Positions 7,965-19,200 of a DNA stretch of 56,552 nucleotides are shown here, piece after piece. The notes beneath the pieces are model-generated. The model made no database searches and was not told where the DNA came from. It saw only the letters and a list, made by a program, of their open reading frames with translations. This stretch comes from Brumimicrobium sp035497735. GTDB taxonomy: Bacteria > Bacteroidota > Bacteroidia > Flavobacteriales_D > Crocinitomicaceae. The stretch spans positions 1-56,552 of the forward strand of contig DATJCX010000056.1 in the NCBI GenBank assembly GCA_035497735.1. Reading direction: 5' to 3'. Each line of letters begins with the position of its first letter. Position 1 is the stretch's first letter. Both the position numbers and the translations under genes were made by a program.

Positions 7965-10900
7965 ATGAGAAAATCTTTCTATTTATTAATGCTATGCGTT
8001 CTGACCCTCAACTACTCTTTTTCGCAATTAACAAAGCAACAAGTAAATGAAAGAAAAAACTTTGTCAAGGAGTTGTCGCGACTAATTGCGCCGGCTCAAG
8101 AAAAAGAAGCCAATGAATTTGTGGACAGCAAATTGAGTCAGCTGTTGACAGAAGGCAATGCATTTTCAGATGAAAGATTTCAGCGAATGTCGAATTTCAC
8201 GAATCAAATTATTGAAAAGAGACACAATGCTTACCCTCATGCTTACAATTATATTTTGACGGTTTATTCCTATACAGAATTAAAAAAGTCGAACGAAGAG
8301 TTTAACCTATGGCATCAAGCTTTTGAGCAGTTGCTAGAGAATAGAAACCCGAAGAGAGTTCAAGACTTTCTGCAATCTTCAGGAGAATTATTTTACCAAG
8401 GAATTATCTATAAAGACGCCAATTATCAATGGATTTCTTCTGAAAGGAACTTTGAATTTATCGTTGATAAAACACCATACGTTCAACTAAGCAATACCAA
8501 TATCATTTGTAGAACGATAAATAGAGGGAAAAACAAGAATGAAGTTCCTTATTCTGACTCTATAAAAATTCAAAATACAAATGGAACAATTGACTTTACT
8601 AAAAGAGTTATTATTGGGAAAGGTGGAACTTACACTTGGGAGAAAGTAGGCTTACCAACGGATGAAACCAATGCAAAAATATTCAACTATAATATTTCAC
8701 TTTCTTCAACCAACATCAACTTTGATACCGTTGAATTAAAGACTCCTTATATAAGCGAACCTGTTTTAGGTTCATTAATAGACAGAGCAGCAAAAGGTTC
8801 TAGTTCGGCAAGAACGGAAGGACAAAGCACCTACCCTCTTTTCACTTCATTTAAAGCAGACTTTGAGATTAAAAATTTGATTCCTGAAGTTGACTATTCA
8901 GGTGGTTTTTCTCTTGAAGGAAATGAATTTATCGGAATTGGAAACAAAGTCAACAAGGCCAAACTAACATACTATAACAAAGGAGAAGTGTTTATTGTTT
9001 CTCATTCTGATCAGGTTAGAATTAAAGACAACATCGTTAGGACACCTATGGCTAGGTTTGCACTATACTTTGCTAACAACGACTCTATTAGTCACCCTGG
9101 TTTAAACATCTCCTATAATGTAGATGCCAAGACCGTTACTTTGGTTAGAGGAACCTCCCCTATAACTCAAGCACCTTTTGTAGATTCTTACCATAAAATG
9201 AATATTTATGTAGATGAAATCATAGCAGATAAAAACAGCAACAAATTGACTTTAGGTTTTAACCGAAGCACTTCAGAGCAGCAAAGAATTGCCAAATTTG
9301 AATCATTCAACTATTATAACGAACAACTATTTCAAAAAATTCAAGGAATTGCAGCTATCAATCCACTGACGGCTTTGTACAATTATGCTTGGAAATACGA
9401 CAAGTTTGAAATGACCGAAGGAATGGCAGCTACATCTTTAGACAGAACTTTAGAGCAAGCAAAACCAATCTTATTGGAATTGTCAGCGATGGGTTTTATT
9501 TCTTATGATACAGATAATGGAATCGTTTTAGTTACTAGTAAAACTGAGAACTTTGTAAAAGCAAAATCCGGAAAAATTGACTTTGACAACATCTCCTTCC
9601 TTTCAGATTTAGCACCATTGCGAACAGATAACGCCAACAACAATCCAGAATTATTAGAGAAGATAAATACTAGAAATAAAGAAAGAGCAGCTATTACAGA
9701 ATATGGTACACTTGATTTAACTTCCTTGGATTTAAACATTAATGCCATAGACATTATCAACATTTCTGATTATTCTAAAACCGCAATATTCCCAGAAAAC
9801 TATCAAGCAACAATCAAACAAGACAGAAGAATTATCTTCTCTGGCTGGATAAATAGTGGGAAGTGGGAATTACAAATAGAAGACGGAAACTACGATTACG
9901 CAGAAAACAAATTCAACATTTTCAGTTCATCTACCGCTTATTTTAGAGCTATTCCTTTAAAAGCAGCAGATGGGGATAGATTAATTCCAATAGAATCCGT
10001 TATTACAGGATTGAAAGGGGAATTGATTGTTAACGACGTTGCTAACCGTTCAGGAACAAAGAAAGGATTTGACAACTATCCAGTGTTGACTTCCAAAGAA
10101 AAAGCAAAGGTATATTACGATCATAGAAAACTATACTATGGTGCTTATGACAAAGAGCGTTTCTACTTTGAATTAGATCCATTTACTATAGACAGTTTGG
10201 TGACTTTTGATGATAAATCAATCAGATTTGCTGGAGAACTAACGTCTGCTGGGATTTTTCCAAAAATTAAAGATGAGTTAAAAATTATGCCCGATTATTC
10301 TTTAGGATTCTCTAAGAAAGTTCCTGAAAAAGGATATCAGTTCTACGGGACAGGGGCCACTTACAATAATCAGATTCTACTTTCTAACAATGGTTTACAA
10401 GGAGGTGGAAAAATTGACTTCTTAACTTCTTCGTCAACTTCTAAACAACTATTTACCTTTTTGCCAGACTCAGCGATAGGAGTTGCTTCCTACATTAATA
10501 GAGCGCAAGAAGCAGGAGTAGAATACCCAGACGTTGAAGGTCCAGACGCATTTATTACTTTCTTACCTAAGAAGAAAACCCTAAGAGCACGTTCAAACAA
10601 TGAGCCTTTGTTATTCTTCGGACAAGAAGCTAAGTTTAAAGGAACGAGTACCTTAAGAGAAACTGGAATGTCGGGAACAGGTATGATAGAACTGCCAGAT
10701 GCTTCGATGATATCAGATAACTTCAACTTCAAACGCTGGAAGGCATTAGCAGATACCTCTTCTTTCCAGTTGAAAAACAAGTATAAAGAAGAAGGAGATT
10801 TAACCGAAGACGCTTTATCTTTTAAAACAGAAAATGTTCGTGGAGATCTTGACTTTAAAGAAAGAAAAGGACTATTTGTTTCTAATAAAGGAGAGTCTGT

Positions 10901-12575
10901 GGTAGAATTTCCAGTTAACCAATACATCTGTAAGATTGACCAATTCACTTGGATGATGGGAGAAAACGAATTAGTTTTAGAGAAAAACAAAGGAGACGAG
11001 TCAAAAGCAAACAGCGATATGGACTTAGTTGGACCAAACTTTTACTCCATACATCCAAAGCAAGATTCATTACAATTCGAGTCTTCAAAAGCCGTGTTTG
11101 ACCTAAGAGACAACACGATTTACGCTTACGAAGCAGAATTTATCGAAATTGCTGATGCTAGAATATATCCAGATAGTGCGACGATTATCATTAGAAAGAA
11201 AGCGAGAATGGAACCCTTTGAAAATGCCGTAATTGTTGCCAATTATATTACGAAATACCATACGATTACAAACGTTAAAGCACAAGTTACAGCAAGAAGA
11301 GCTTACACAGCAACGGGAGACTATGAATACGGTTTACCAGATGCTGAAAAGCAATACATTCATTTGAATGAAATCAAACTAGATACTTCTTACCAAACAA
11401 TTGCTAAAGGAACGATTGTAATGGATGAAAACTTCACTTTGAGTGAGCAGTTTGGATATTATGGTGATGTATTACTGAAAGCTGCGAACCCTTATTTGAC
11501 TTTCAAGGGAGCTACTCAGTTGAACCATAATTGTGAGAAATTTGAAAGAAACTGGATGGCATTTGAAACAGAGATTAACCCTGAAAATATTCAAATTCCA
11601 ATTGCAGAAAATATAAACGACTTGTCAGGAAACAAGCTTTCAGCGGGAATACAGTGGAGAAACTCTTCTTTTGTTGACAGCGTGAAGTTATACCCTACTT
11701 TCCTAAGTGCTGTTGAAGCCAAGACAGATCCAAGCATCATTACGGCGTCAGGATTCCTACAATACAATAAGGATTCAAAAGAATTCCAAATCGCAAGCAA
11801 AGAGAAGCTAATTAACAGGAACGAACCGGGTAATTATATTTCTTTACATACTGAGACCTGTTCTATGAATGGAGATGGTGTTGTTAGTTTAGGAATGGAC
11901 TACGGTCAGTTCGAAACCGCAGCAGTTGGAATTGTCAACTACGACCAAGATAGTGCCGAAGTAGAAATGAATATTACCCTTGCCATGCGAGCTCCTTTAA
12001 ATGAGAAGTCATTCGAAACCATAGGCGATAAAATCTCTACGGAAGACGGGTTAAAGGATGGAGACTTTGCGACAAATACTTTGGAGCAAGCGCTAGTAGA
12101 ATGGGTAGATTTGAAATCAGCAGATAAGATAAAATCAGATTACACCTTAAAGAAAGAGTTTAAAACTGTTCCAAGATCGATGCGAGATGCCATTGTGATT
12201 ACAGGAATAAAACTTGGCGCACATACAATCGAAGGAGATCCACAAAAAGGATTAAAGACAATAGAAGAGCAAGCGCTTGTTGTAAACTTATTTAAAAAGC
12301 CTGTAATGAAATACGTACCGTTTAAGTTGTTTGCGGAACGAAGACCTGCAATCGGTGACAGATTTGGACTACAAATTGACATTCCTGGTTCATATATGTA
12401 TTTTATAGATTATGATTACAGAAAAGAAGGTGTGATGAGTATTCTTTCAAATGATGAAGAATTTAACGATGAAATAGAAAAACTAAATCCGAAAAACAAA
12501 AAAATCAGACGATTTAGCTATGATATTACTAGAAAATCGTCTTACATGACCCAGTTTTTAAGAGTTTTTTATTAG
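7965..12575 (+). CDS. Uncharacterised large secreted beta-rich protein
   Basis: 1536 residues with a clear signal peptide (MRKSFYLLMLCVLTLNYSFSQ), so exported. I recognise no domain. Residues about 25-130 look helical. The remainder is rich in alternating hydrophobic/polar short strands with many Gly/Asn turns, including recurrent phrases such as YQFYGTGATYNNQILLS, GKIDFLTSSSTSKQL and KGELIVND. A basic patch, EKLNPKNKKIRRF, lies close to the C-terminus. There is no lipobox, no obvious T9SS sorting domain and no terminal barrel signature, so a periplasmic or outer-membrane-associated location is most likely. The strand-rich repeats could be a periplasmic lipid-bridge or carbohydrate-type scaffold, but that is speculation. 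It is 5 bp from prmA and 9 bp from plsY. Confidence 0.7.
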   Translation: MRKSFYLLMLCVLTLNYSFSQLTKQQVNERKNFVKELSRLIAPAQEKEANEFVDSKLSQLLTEGNAFSDERFQRMSNFTNQIIEKRHNAYPHAYNYILTVYSYTELKKSNEEFNLWHQAFEQLLENRNPKRVQDFLQSSGELFYQGIIYKDANYQWISSERNFEFIVDKTPYVQLSNTNIICRTINRGKNKNEVPYSDSIKIQNTNGTIDFTKRVIIGKGGTYTWEKVGLPTDETNAKIFNYNISLSSTNINFDTVELKTPYISEPVLGSLIDRAAKGSSSARTEGQSTYPLFTSFKADFEIKNLIPEVDYSGGFSLEGNEFIGIGNKVNKAKLTYYNKGEVFIVSHSDQVRIKDNIVRTPMARFALYFANNDSISHPGLNISYNVDAKTVTLVRGTSPITQAPFVDSYHKMNIYVDEIIADKNSNKLTLGFNRSTSEQQRIAKFESFNYYNEQLFQKIQGIAAINPLTALYNYAWKYDKFEMTEGMAATSLDRTLEQAKPILLELSAMGFISYDTDNGIVLVTSKTENFVKAKSGKIDFDNISFLSDLAPLRTDNANNNPELLEKINTRNKERAAITEYGTLDLTSLDLNINAIDIINISDYSKTAIFPENYQATIKQDRRIIFSGWINSGKWELQIEDGNYDYAENKFNIFSSSTAYFRAIPLKAADGDRLIPIESVITGLKGELIVNDVANRSGTKKGFDNYPVLTSKEKAKVYYDHRKLYYGAYDKERFYFELDPFTIDSLVTFDDKSIRFAGELTSAGIFPKIKDELKIMPDYSLGFSKKVPEKGYQFYGTGATYNNQILLSNNGLQGGGKIDFLTSSSTSKQLFTFLPDSAIGVASYINRAQEAGVEYPDVEGPDAFITFLPKKKTLRARSNNEPLLFFGQEAKFKGTSTLRETGMSGTGMIELPDASMISDNFNFKRWKALADTSSFQLKNKYKEEGDLTEDALSFKTENVRGDLDFKERKGLFVSNKGESVVEFPVNQYICKIDQFTWMMGENELVLEKNKGDESKANSDMDLVGPNFYSIHPKQDSLQFESSKAVFDLRDNTIYAYEAEFIEIADARIYPDSATIIIRKKARMEPFENAVIVANYITKYHTITNVKAQVTARRAYTATGDYEYGLPDAEKQYIHLNEIKLDTSYQTIAKGTIVMDENFTLSEQFGYYGDVLLKAANPYLTFKGATQLNHNCEKFERNWMAFETEINPENIQIPIAENINDLSGNKLSAGIQWRNSSFVDSVKLYPTFLSAVEAKTDPSIITASGFLQYNKDSKEFQIASKEKLINRNEPGNYISLHTETCSMNGDGVVSLGMDYGQFETAAVGIVNYDQDSAEVEMNITLAMRAPLNEKSFETIGDKISTEDGLKDGDFATNTLEQALVEWVDLKSADKIKSDYTLKKEFKTVPRSMRDAIVITGIKLGAHTIEGDPQKGLKTIEEQALVVNLFKKPVMKYVPFKLFAERRPAIGDRFGLQIDIPGSYMYFIDYDYRKEGVMSILSNDEEFNDEIEKLNPKNKKIRRFSYDITRKSSYMTQFLRVFY

Positions 12576-12584
12576 TATTGTTGA

Positions 12585-13211
12585 ATGGATTTCTTACTAT
12601 TTGGATTATTAGCATATTTATTGGGTTCTATACCTACTGCCGTTTGGGTGGGAAGGAAGAAATATGGAATCGATGTTAGGGAACAAGGAAGTAAAAACGC
12701 AGGCGCTACAAATACTTTTAGGGTATTAGGAAAGAAAGCAGGTATCGTTGTTTTATCAATTGATATCCTCAAAGGAACACTGGCTGTACTCCTCCCCTTT
12801 TTGTTGACCTCACTAGTTTGGCAAGACGACCACTTGATACATTTAAAGATCGTATCAGGAATTTTGGCTGTTATCGGTCATATCTTTCCTTTATACGCAG
12901 GATTTAAAGGAGGGAAAGGTGTAGCGACCTCACTAGGAGTAATTATCGGAATCCATCCACTTGCAGCATTGATTTGTATCGTATTGTTCTTGACTGTTTT
13001 TATGATTAGCAACTACGTTTCTCTAGGCGCCATCATAGCTTCAGCATCATTTCCGATAAGCTTGTATTTCATCTTTCACAATAAAAATATAACGTTAACC
13101 ATTTTCAGTATTTCTTTAGCAGCAGTAGTTATTATTCTACATCACGCAAATATTAAGCGTTTAGTTCAAGGAAACGAAAATAAAATGAACCTTTTCAAGA
13201 AAAAACCGTAA
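12585..13211 (+). CDS. plsY: Acyl-phosphate:glycerol-3-phosphate acyltransferase
   Basis: 208 residues with five to six membrane helices, the family's usual form. PlsY makes lysophosphatidic acid from glycerol 3-phosphate and acyl-phosphate, the first acyl transfer of phospholipid synthesis. The three family signatures are visible: LLGSIPTA (13-20), GSKNAGATNTFRVLG (36-50) and a Gly-rich GHIFPLYAGFKGGKGVATSLG (about 103-122). The ATG at 12585 lies 9 bp after the preceding stop. Confidence 0.95.
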   Translation: MDFLLFGLLAYLLGSIPTAVWVGRKKYGIDVREQGSKNAGATNTFRVLGKKAGIVVLSIDILKGTLAVLLPFLLTSLVWQDDHLIHLKIVSGILAVIGHIFPLYAGFKGGKGVATSLGVIIGIHPLAALICIVLFLTVFMISNYVSLGAIIASASFPISLYFIFHNKNITLTIFSISLAAVVIILHHANIKRLVQGNENKMNLFKKKP

Positions 13212-13243
13212 AATAATAACTTGAAACTATTTGAAGCCAATTC

Positions 13244-16200
13244 ATGGTTATTATAAGAAATATCATCCTTCTCTTTCTTCTCGTTAGCAACGTATTCGTA
13301 TTTGCTCAAGAGACAAAGGACGATATTGAAAAAAAAGCACAACTATATTTCAAAAACAAACAATACTTTGAGGCTACTCCACTGTATTTAAGACTCTTAT
13401 CGCTAGAACCGAGAAGTCATGATTACAATTACAAATACGGAACTTGTTTACTTTATAATTCAGAAGAAAAGAAAATTGCCTTCAGATACTTGAATTATGC
13501 TGTTCAAAAGCCAGAAGATATTGAAGTTGAGGCTTTTTATTTTCTTGCGAAAGCCTATCACCTTACTTTTCAATTCGACAAAGCAATTAAGAACTATCAA
13601 CTTTACAAGGATAAAGCAGGTAGTAAGATTGACAAAACTTTGGAAGTCGATAGACAGATTGAAATGTGTAGAAACGGAAAGGCATTAATGTCTAACCTCA
13701 CAGAAATCGTCATTCTCAATAAAACGAAAATAGACGAACAAAGCTTTTTCAGAATATATGACTTATCAGATATTGGTGGACAGTTTTTAGTAACTACAGA
13801 ATTTCAAACCAAAGCGGACAAAAAGAACAATCACACACCTTTGATACACTTCCCGTCCAACTCGAATAAAATCTATTATTCAAGTTATGGAGACAATGGT
13901 GACAACAAAGATATCTATGTTAGAAACAGATTCTCAAATGGTGATTGGTCCAAGCCTTTGCCAATTTTTGGAAAAGTAAATACGAAATACAACGAGGACT
14001 ATCCTTATATGTCGCCTACCAAGAACTATTTGTATTTCTGTTCAGAAGGACATAACAGTATGGGAGGCTATGATATTTTCAGAAGTAAATACGATGAAGA
14101 TAGCAACACATTTGGTGAACCGGAAAACTTAGACATTCCTATCTCCTCTCCTGACAACGATTTGCTATACATTGTAGATTCACTTGAACAGTTTGCCTAT
14201 TTCGCATCACAGAGAACGAGTGAGAACAATAAGGTTGATGTTTATAAAGTAAGAGTAGAAAGAATTCCTACACAGTTTGTGATTCTTAAAGGGGAATTTA
14301 TTTCTGAAGTTAATCCAAGCGAGAAAGCACTTTCCATAACAGTTAAGAATAATGCTGGGAAACTAATGGGCGTTTATAAAACAACAGCAAACGGAGAATA
14401 CCTTATCAACTTACCAAAAGGTGGAAGATATGAGTTTGTACTTAACGTAGGTAGCAAAGAACAAGATATCAGTCAGTTTGTAGATATTCCCTATTTAAAA
14501 GAATTTAGACCGCTAAAACAGAGAGTAAAAGAGTATTTTAACAATGAAGATGAAGTCGTTCAAGTATTCAATCTCTTCGATGAGAATTTTGAAGATGAAG
14601 AAGCTATTATAGCAGAAGCTTTGGAGTTAAAATCTAAAATGAATGTCAATCAAAATCAATTTGACCTAAAAGAATTGGACAATGCCAAGGAACAAAGGAA
14701 ATTCCTAGATGAAATCGGTTTGGGGAAATATACCAATCTAGAGATTCACGATTTGATTGCAACTAAAAATGAGGAGTTACAAAAGCGACAAGAAAATACA
14801 AAGGCTTTAATTTCGGAAACTATAGACGAGATTCAACAAAGTAATGAACGTATAGCACATAATTTAAGAAAAGCGGATTCTCTTTTGAAAGTTGCCGAGA
14901 ACACTACTGATAGTAGTCTCAAAGAGAAGCAAATATTAATTGCAAATAAAGCCAACCTAGATGCTAAGGAAATGCAGAAAATTGTCAATGACAAGCAGCA
15001 GCTGGTGAACTTTCTAAGCAAAGACCTAAGTGAATATAAGGAACTAACATCAGAAGCAAAGCAAGTTAAAGAAGAACTTAAAAACATGACCTTAGAAGAT
15101 GATATAGCCTTAATAGAACTTTTAGATGCTCATCCTTCGTTTAGCAAAGACTTAAAAGTAAATACCCGTCAAAATGCAGCATTCGAGTTCCAAGAACAAA
15201 AAGAAAAGCAATTAGTAACTATTAAAAGTCTAAAGGAAAACAAAGCTGGAATAATCGCTGAGGCGGATTCAGTAAAAGAAAATATTGAAAATCTGAAAAA
15301 AGATTTAGCACAAAGTAAAAAGAAGCAGGCCGAGGCTATTCAATCAGAAATTTACAAAGAAGAAAATAGATTATACGACTTAAATAACGAGATCAGTTAC
15401 ATCGATACACAGATTGACCAAATCGAGGAGCAATCTAAGATTACAGAAAGTACTGAAACTTCTAATAGCATAGAACAAACTGTTAAAAAAGACATTGCAC
15501 AGTTAATTGAACAACAAAATACGATTGAAAATACAATTAAAAAATTAGCCGATGAAAATCAAGTCGTTTTAACAAGAAATCCTATTGAGATTGAAGAATG
15601 GATTGCGGAAGCGGAAGAGGAAAAGAAAGCTTCTGAACAAGGCATAGGAAAAGAGTCAGGAAATCAAGAAGAACAAATAAAAGAAACAGAGCAGAATTCA
15701 GAGAACGATGCAGCTGAAACAGAAACAGAGCTTGTTAATTTTACCGAAACACCAATTAAAGAAACGCCAACTAAAGAATCACCAAAGGAAAAAGTTGAAG
15801 AAACTGGGAAAGTAAAAGAGGATGAAAAGCAAGAGAAATTAGTTTCCGAAGTTGTAAATGAAGAGAAATTAGATGAAAATGAAGAAATAAATGAAGATAA
15901 TTCATTTCGAATAAACTTCTATGAAATTCTAACTGCAGAAGAAAAAGTGAACGCATTAGAAGAAAAGAAAAAAGAACTATTAAATCAAATTTCTAAAGAT
16001 AAAAAATTACAAAAGGACACTAAGGTTCAGCAATCATTGATAAATATTGAGCAGGAGATTACAAAACAACGAAGTAATCATTTAGAGAAGAAGTTAGATA
16101 ATGAACTTCCAACTTTGGCGGAATTAACACCAAGTGGTAACCAAACAACACATTCTTTAAATGTGTATGCTGATAAAGTCCTACTAGACGAATCAATTCA

Positions 16201-19200
16201 AACACTTGAAAGTGAAACAGGGATTGAAACAAAAAGAAAGGAGCTACAGAGATTAGAAAATAGTATCAATAAAATTGAAGAAGACCTTGTTCTCGATAAA
16301 CGTTTATATGAAGTTAACAATCATATTCGATCAGAATTAAATTCTAACGACTATGACTTGCTTACACTTTTAAATGAAATTAAATCTAAAAGCAGCTTAG
16401 TAGAAGAACAAAAAAATATTGAAGAGAAACTAAAACAGTTAAGAAATAGTGTCTTAAAATTGGAAGCAACATTCCCAACTATCGACGACCAAGAGGAAGA
16501 AGTTAAGGTCACTAATAAAATCAGAAAAATCAATATCATTATTGAAGAATTAGAGTTTATCTATGCTGAAAACCAAGCATTAATCAACCAAATTAAAATA
16601 GACGAAAGCAATTACTTAGCGAAAGAAAATACTTATGATAAGAAGTCTTACAACGTTCCTAAAACAGAAGAAAAGGAGATTTCTAGTACTGCTAACTACG
16701 CTGAGATATACAAGGAAAGTAAAGAGTTAAAACAAAAGCAAGAGACACTTAAAAAGGTAAACGAGAATATTGAAAAGGAGAAACAAACAATCGAGGAAAC
16801 TTCTACAAAAAACACAAGTTCTTTAACCACAGTTGAAAAGCAAGCGATATCTGGACATATTCGAGAAATGAACAAACTAATGAATGAAGCGGAGGAATTA
16901 AAACAAGAGATAACGCTAATTAAAGAACAAATTAAGACGAAAACAGATGCTCAACCATCAGAACAGCAAGCATACATCAATCAAATGATTGCAAAGGATA
17001 TTCAGCCGAAAGTTTCAGTGACAGAAGAAGAACTTACCCCAAAAATAGAGTATGAAGTTGAAACTGAGACTGAAGAACCATTAATTGCTGAAACAACAGA
17101 GAAAGAATCTACTCCGGAAATTGAGAATGAAGTTGAAACTAAAAGAGAAGAACCAATAGTTGCTGAAACAACAGAGAAAGAATCTACTACAAAAGTGGAA
17201 AGTGAAGTAACAGAAACAAAGGAAAATGTAGCAGAAAATACAACGGAAGAGATTAGTCAAGAAGACTTTTATACATTGAACAATGAATCACCTATGTTTG
17301 AAGCTGCTAATCTCCAAGAGAAAAAAGCATTGCAAAAACTATATGAGGAAAAAGAATTGTTAAATACATTAACTCAAACAAACCCTAAATTATCCGAACA
17401 AAAAGCTCATCAAAACAAAGTCCTTCAGGTAAATGAAAAATTCATTAATCAGGAAGGAAAGATACTTGAGAATTCACTAGAAGAATTGAGAAAACTAACA
17501 GAAAACAATGCTAACAATAGTGAAGATAAGAACACCTCTACCCTACTTAAGGCTAAGCAAACTGAAATTAAGATAGCTGAATTAAAGCGAAAAGCAGAAA
17601 AGGAAAAAGACAATAAAAAGAAACTTGAAATAACGGATGAAATCATTGAATTACAAAGAGAGCAAATTGTTGAAGTTACTATTGGAGTTGATGCTGAAAA
17701 AAACAAGCAATTCCTTCAGGAAGTTATAGCAGAACAACAATTAGCTACCAAAGATGTGAACGAGTTTACAACAACCGAAAGTAATAGAGTTGAAGAACAA
17801 CAAAATATTCAAGTTCAGTTATTGACAATTGAAGATGAAATAAAATCCTTAAGGTCGGAAGCGGAGAAAGCTAAAAAGAAGGATAAAAAACCAATTCAGA
17901 ATAACATTGAAGGTTTGGAAATCGTCCGTAAGGAATTAATAGACTTAAATAAGGAGAAACAAGCACAGTTATTAGCTATTCAGCAAGAAAAAGAAGCCGA
18001 TAAGAACAAAGGAGTTCCGGAAAGTGCTCTAGAAAACACGCTTAGCTTTAAAGAGGAAGTTGAGATAGCAAAAACAGAAGAATACAAAGCACTGTTTGGT
18101 ATGACCAATCAATTGCATCAAAAACAACATGAACTGGACATAAAAAATAACGAATTAGAGAAGGGAAAAGAGCAAATTAAAAAACGAACAGCAGACATTG
18201 CTGATATTCATTCACCTACTGTAGAGGAAAAAACGAGTATAGAAAAACATGTACTTCAGGCGGATAAGATAACCACTGAAATTCAAACCCTAAAGAAGGA
18301 AATCAAAGTACTGCAACAGCAAGTTCAGCAAGCAATTGCAGATAAGCCAACAGAGAAGAATGTAATTGAAAACCTACTCGTTAGAGATGTTGCGCCTATC
18401 AAGGAAGTTGTCACTATTCAAGCAATAGAAACTGGAATTTCCATAACAGGAAAAGAAGGAAGTTATTCCAATGAGAATCCAATTCCGATAGAAAAGGAAA
18501 TCGTAAAAGGTTTGGTATTTAGGGTTCAAATTGGAGCATTCAGCAAACCAGTTCCAAACAATACCTTTAAAGAGTTTCATCCTATTTCAGGAGATCCGGT
18601 TCGACCAGGTTTAATTCGCTATGTTGCTGGATTATTCAACACGAGAAGAACTGCCGAGCAAGCAAGAGATCAAATCCGAAACATGGGATATCGTGATGCT
18701 TTTGTGGTTGCTTATTGCGATGGAGAACGAGTTCCAGTTTGGAGAGCGATGGAATTAATGAATTCTGGCGCATGTGTTCCGCAAATCGATGTTAAGGAAA
18801 ATGAATTATTTGCCAAGGCAAGTTCTGCTCCTGGCAGTGGTGGTAGTTACGACCCAGATGGAGAATTGGACTTATTCTCTTATAATCAAGCGCCAAATGC
18901 AGCTAAAGCAGAAGCAACAGAAGCAATTCTAGGTTTATACTATACAGTTCAAGTTGGTGTTTACAACAGACCTGTTAGTGCACAACAATTATTTAATATT
19001 TCTCCATTGGTTACAAAACGTTTACCTAACGGTCAGATTCGTTATTCTACGGGAATTTTTAATTCCGTTGCAGAAGCACAACCAAAGCGAGCTGATGCTA
19101 TTCAACGTGGTGTAAAAGATGCATTTATTACAGCGTATTACCAAGGAAATAGAATTACACTAGCAGAAGCTGATGCGATATTAAAGCTACAAGGAGAAAG

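Noticed and set aside
10490..10990. 166-codon minus-strand open frame
   Set aside because: It is antisense to the 1536-residue protein gene, is rich in Ser/Leu/Phe as expected from the complement of Glu/Lys/Asn codons, and has no recognisable feature.
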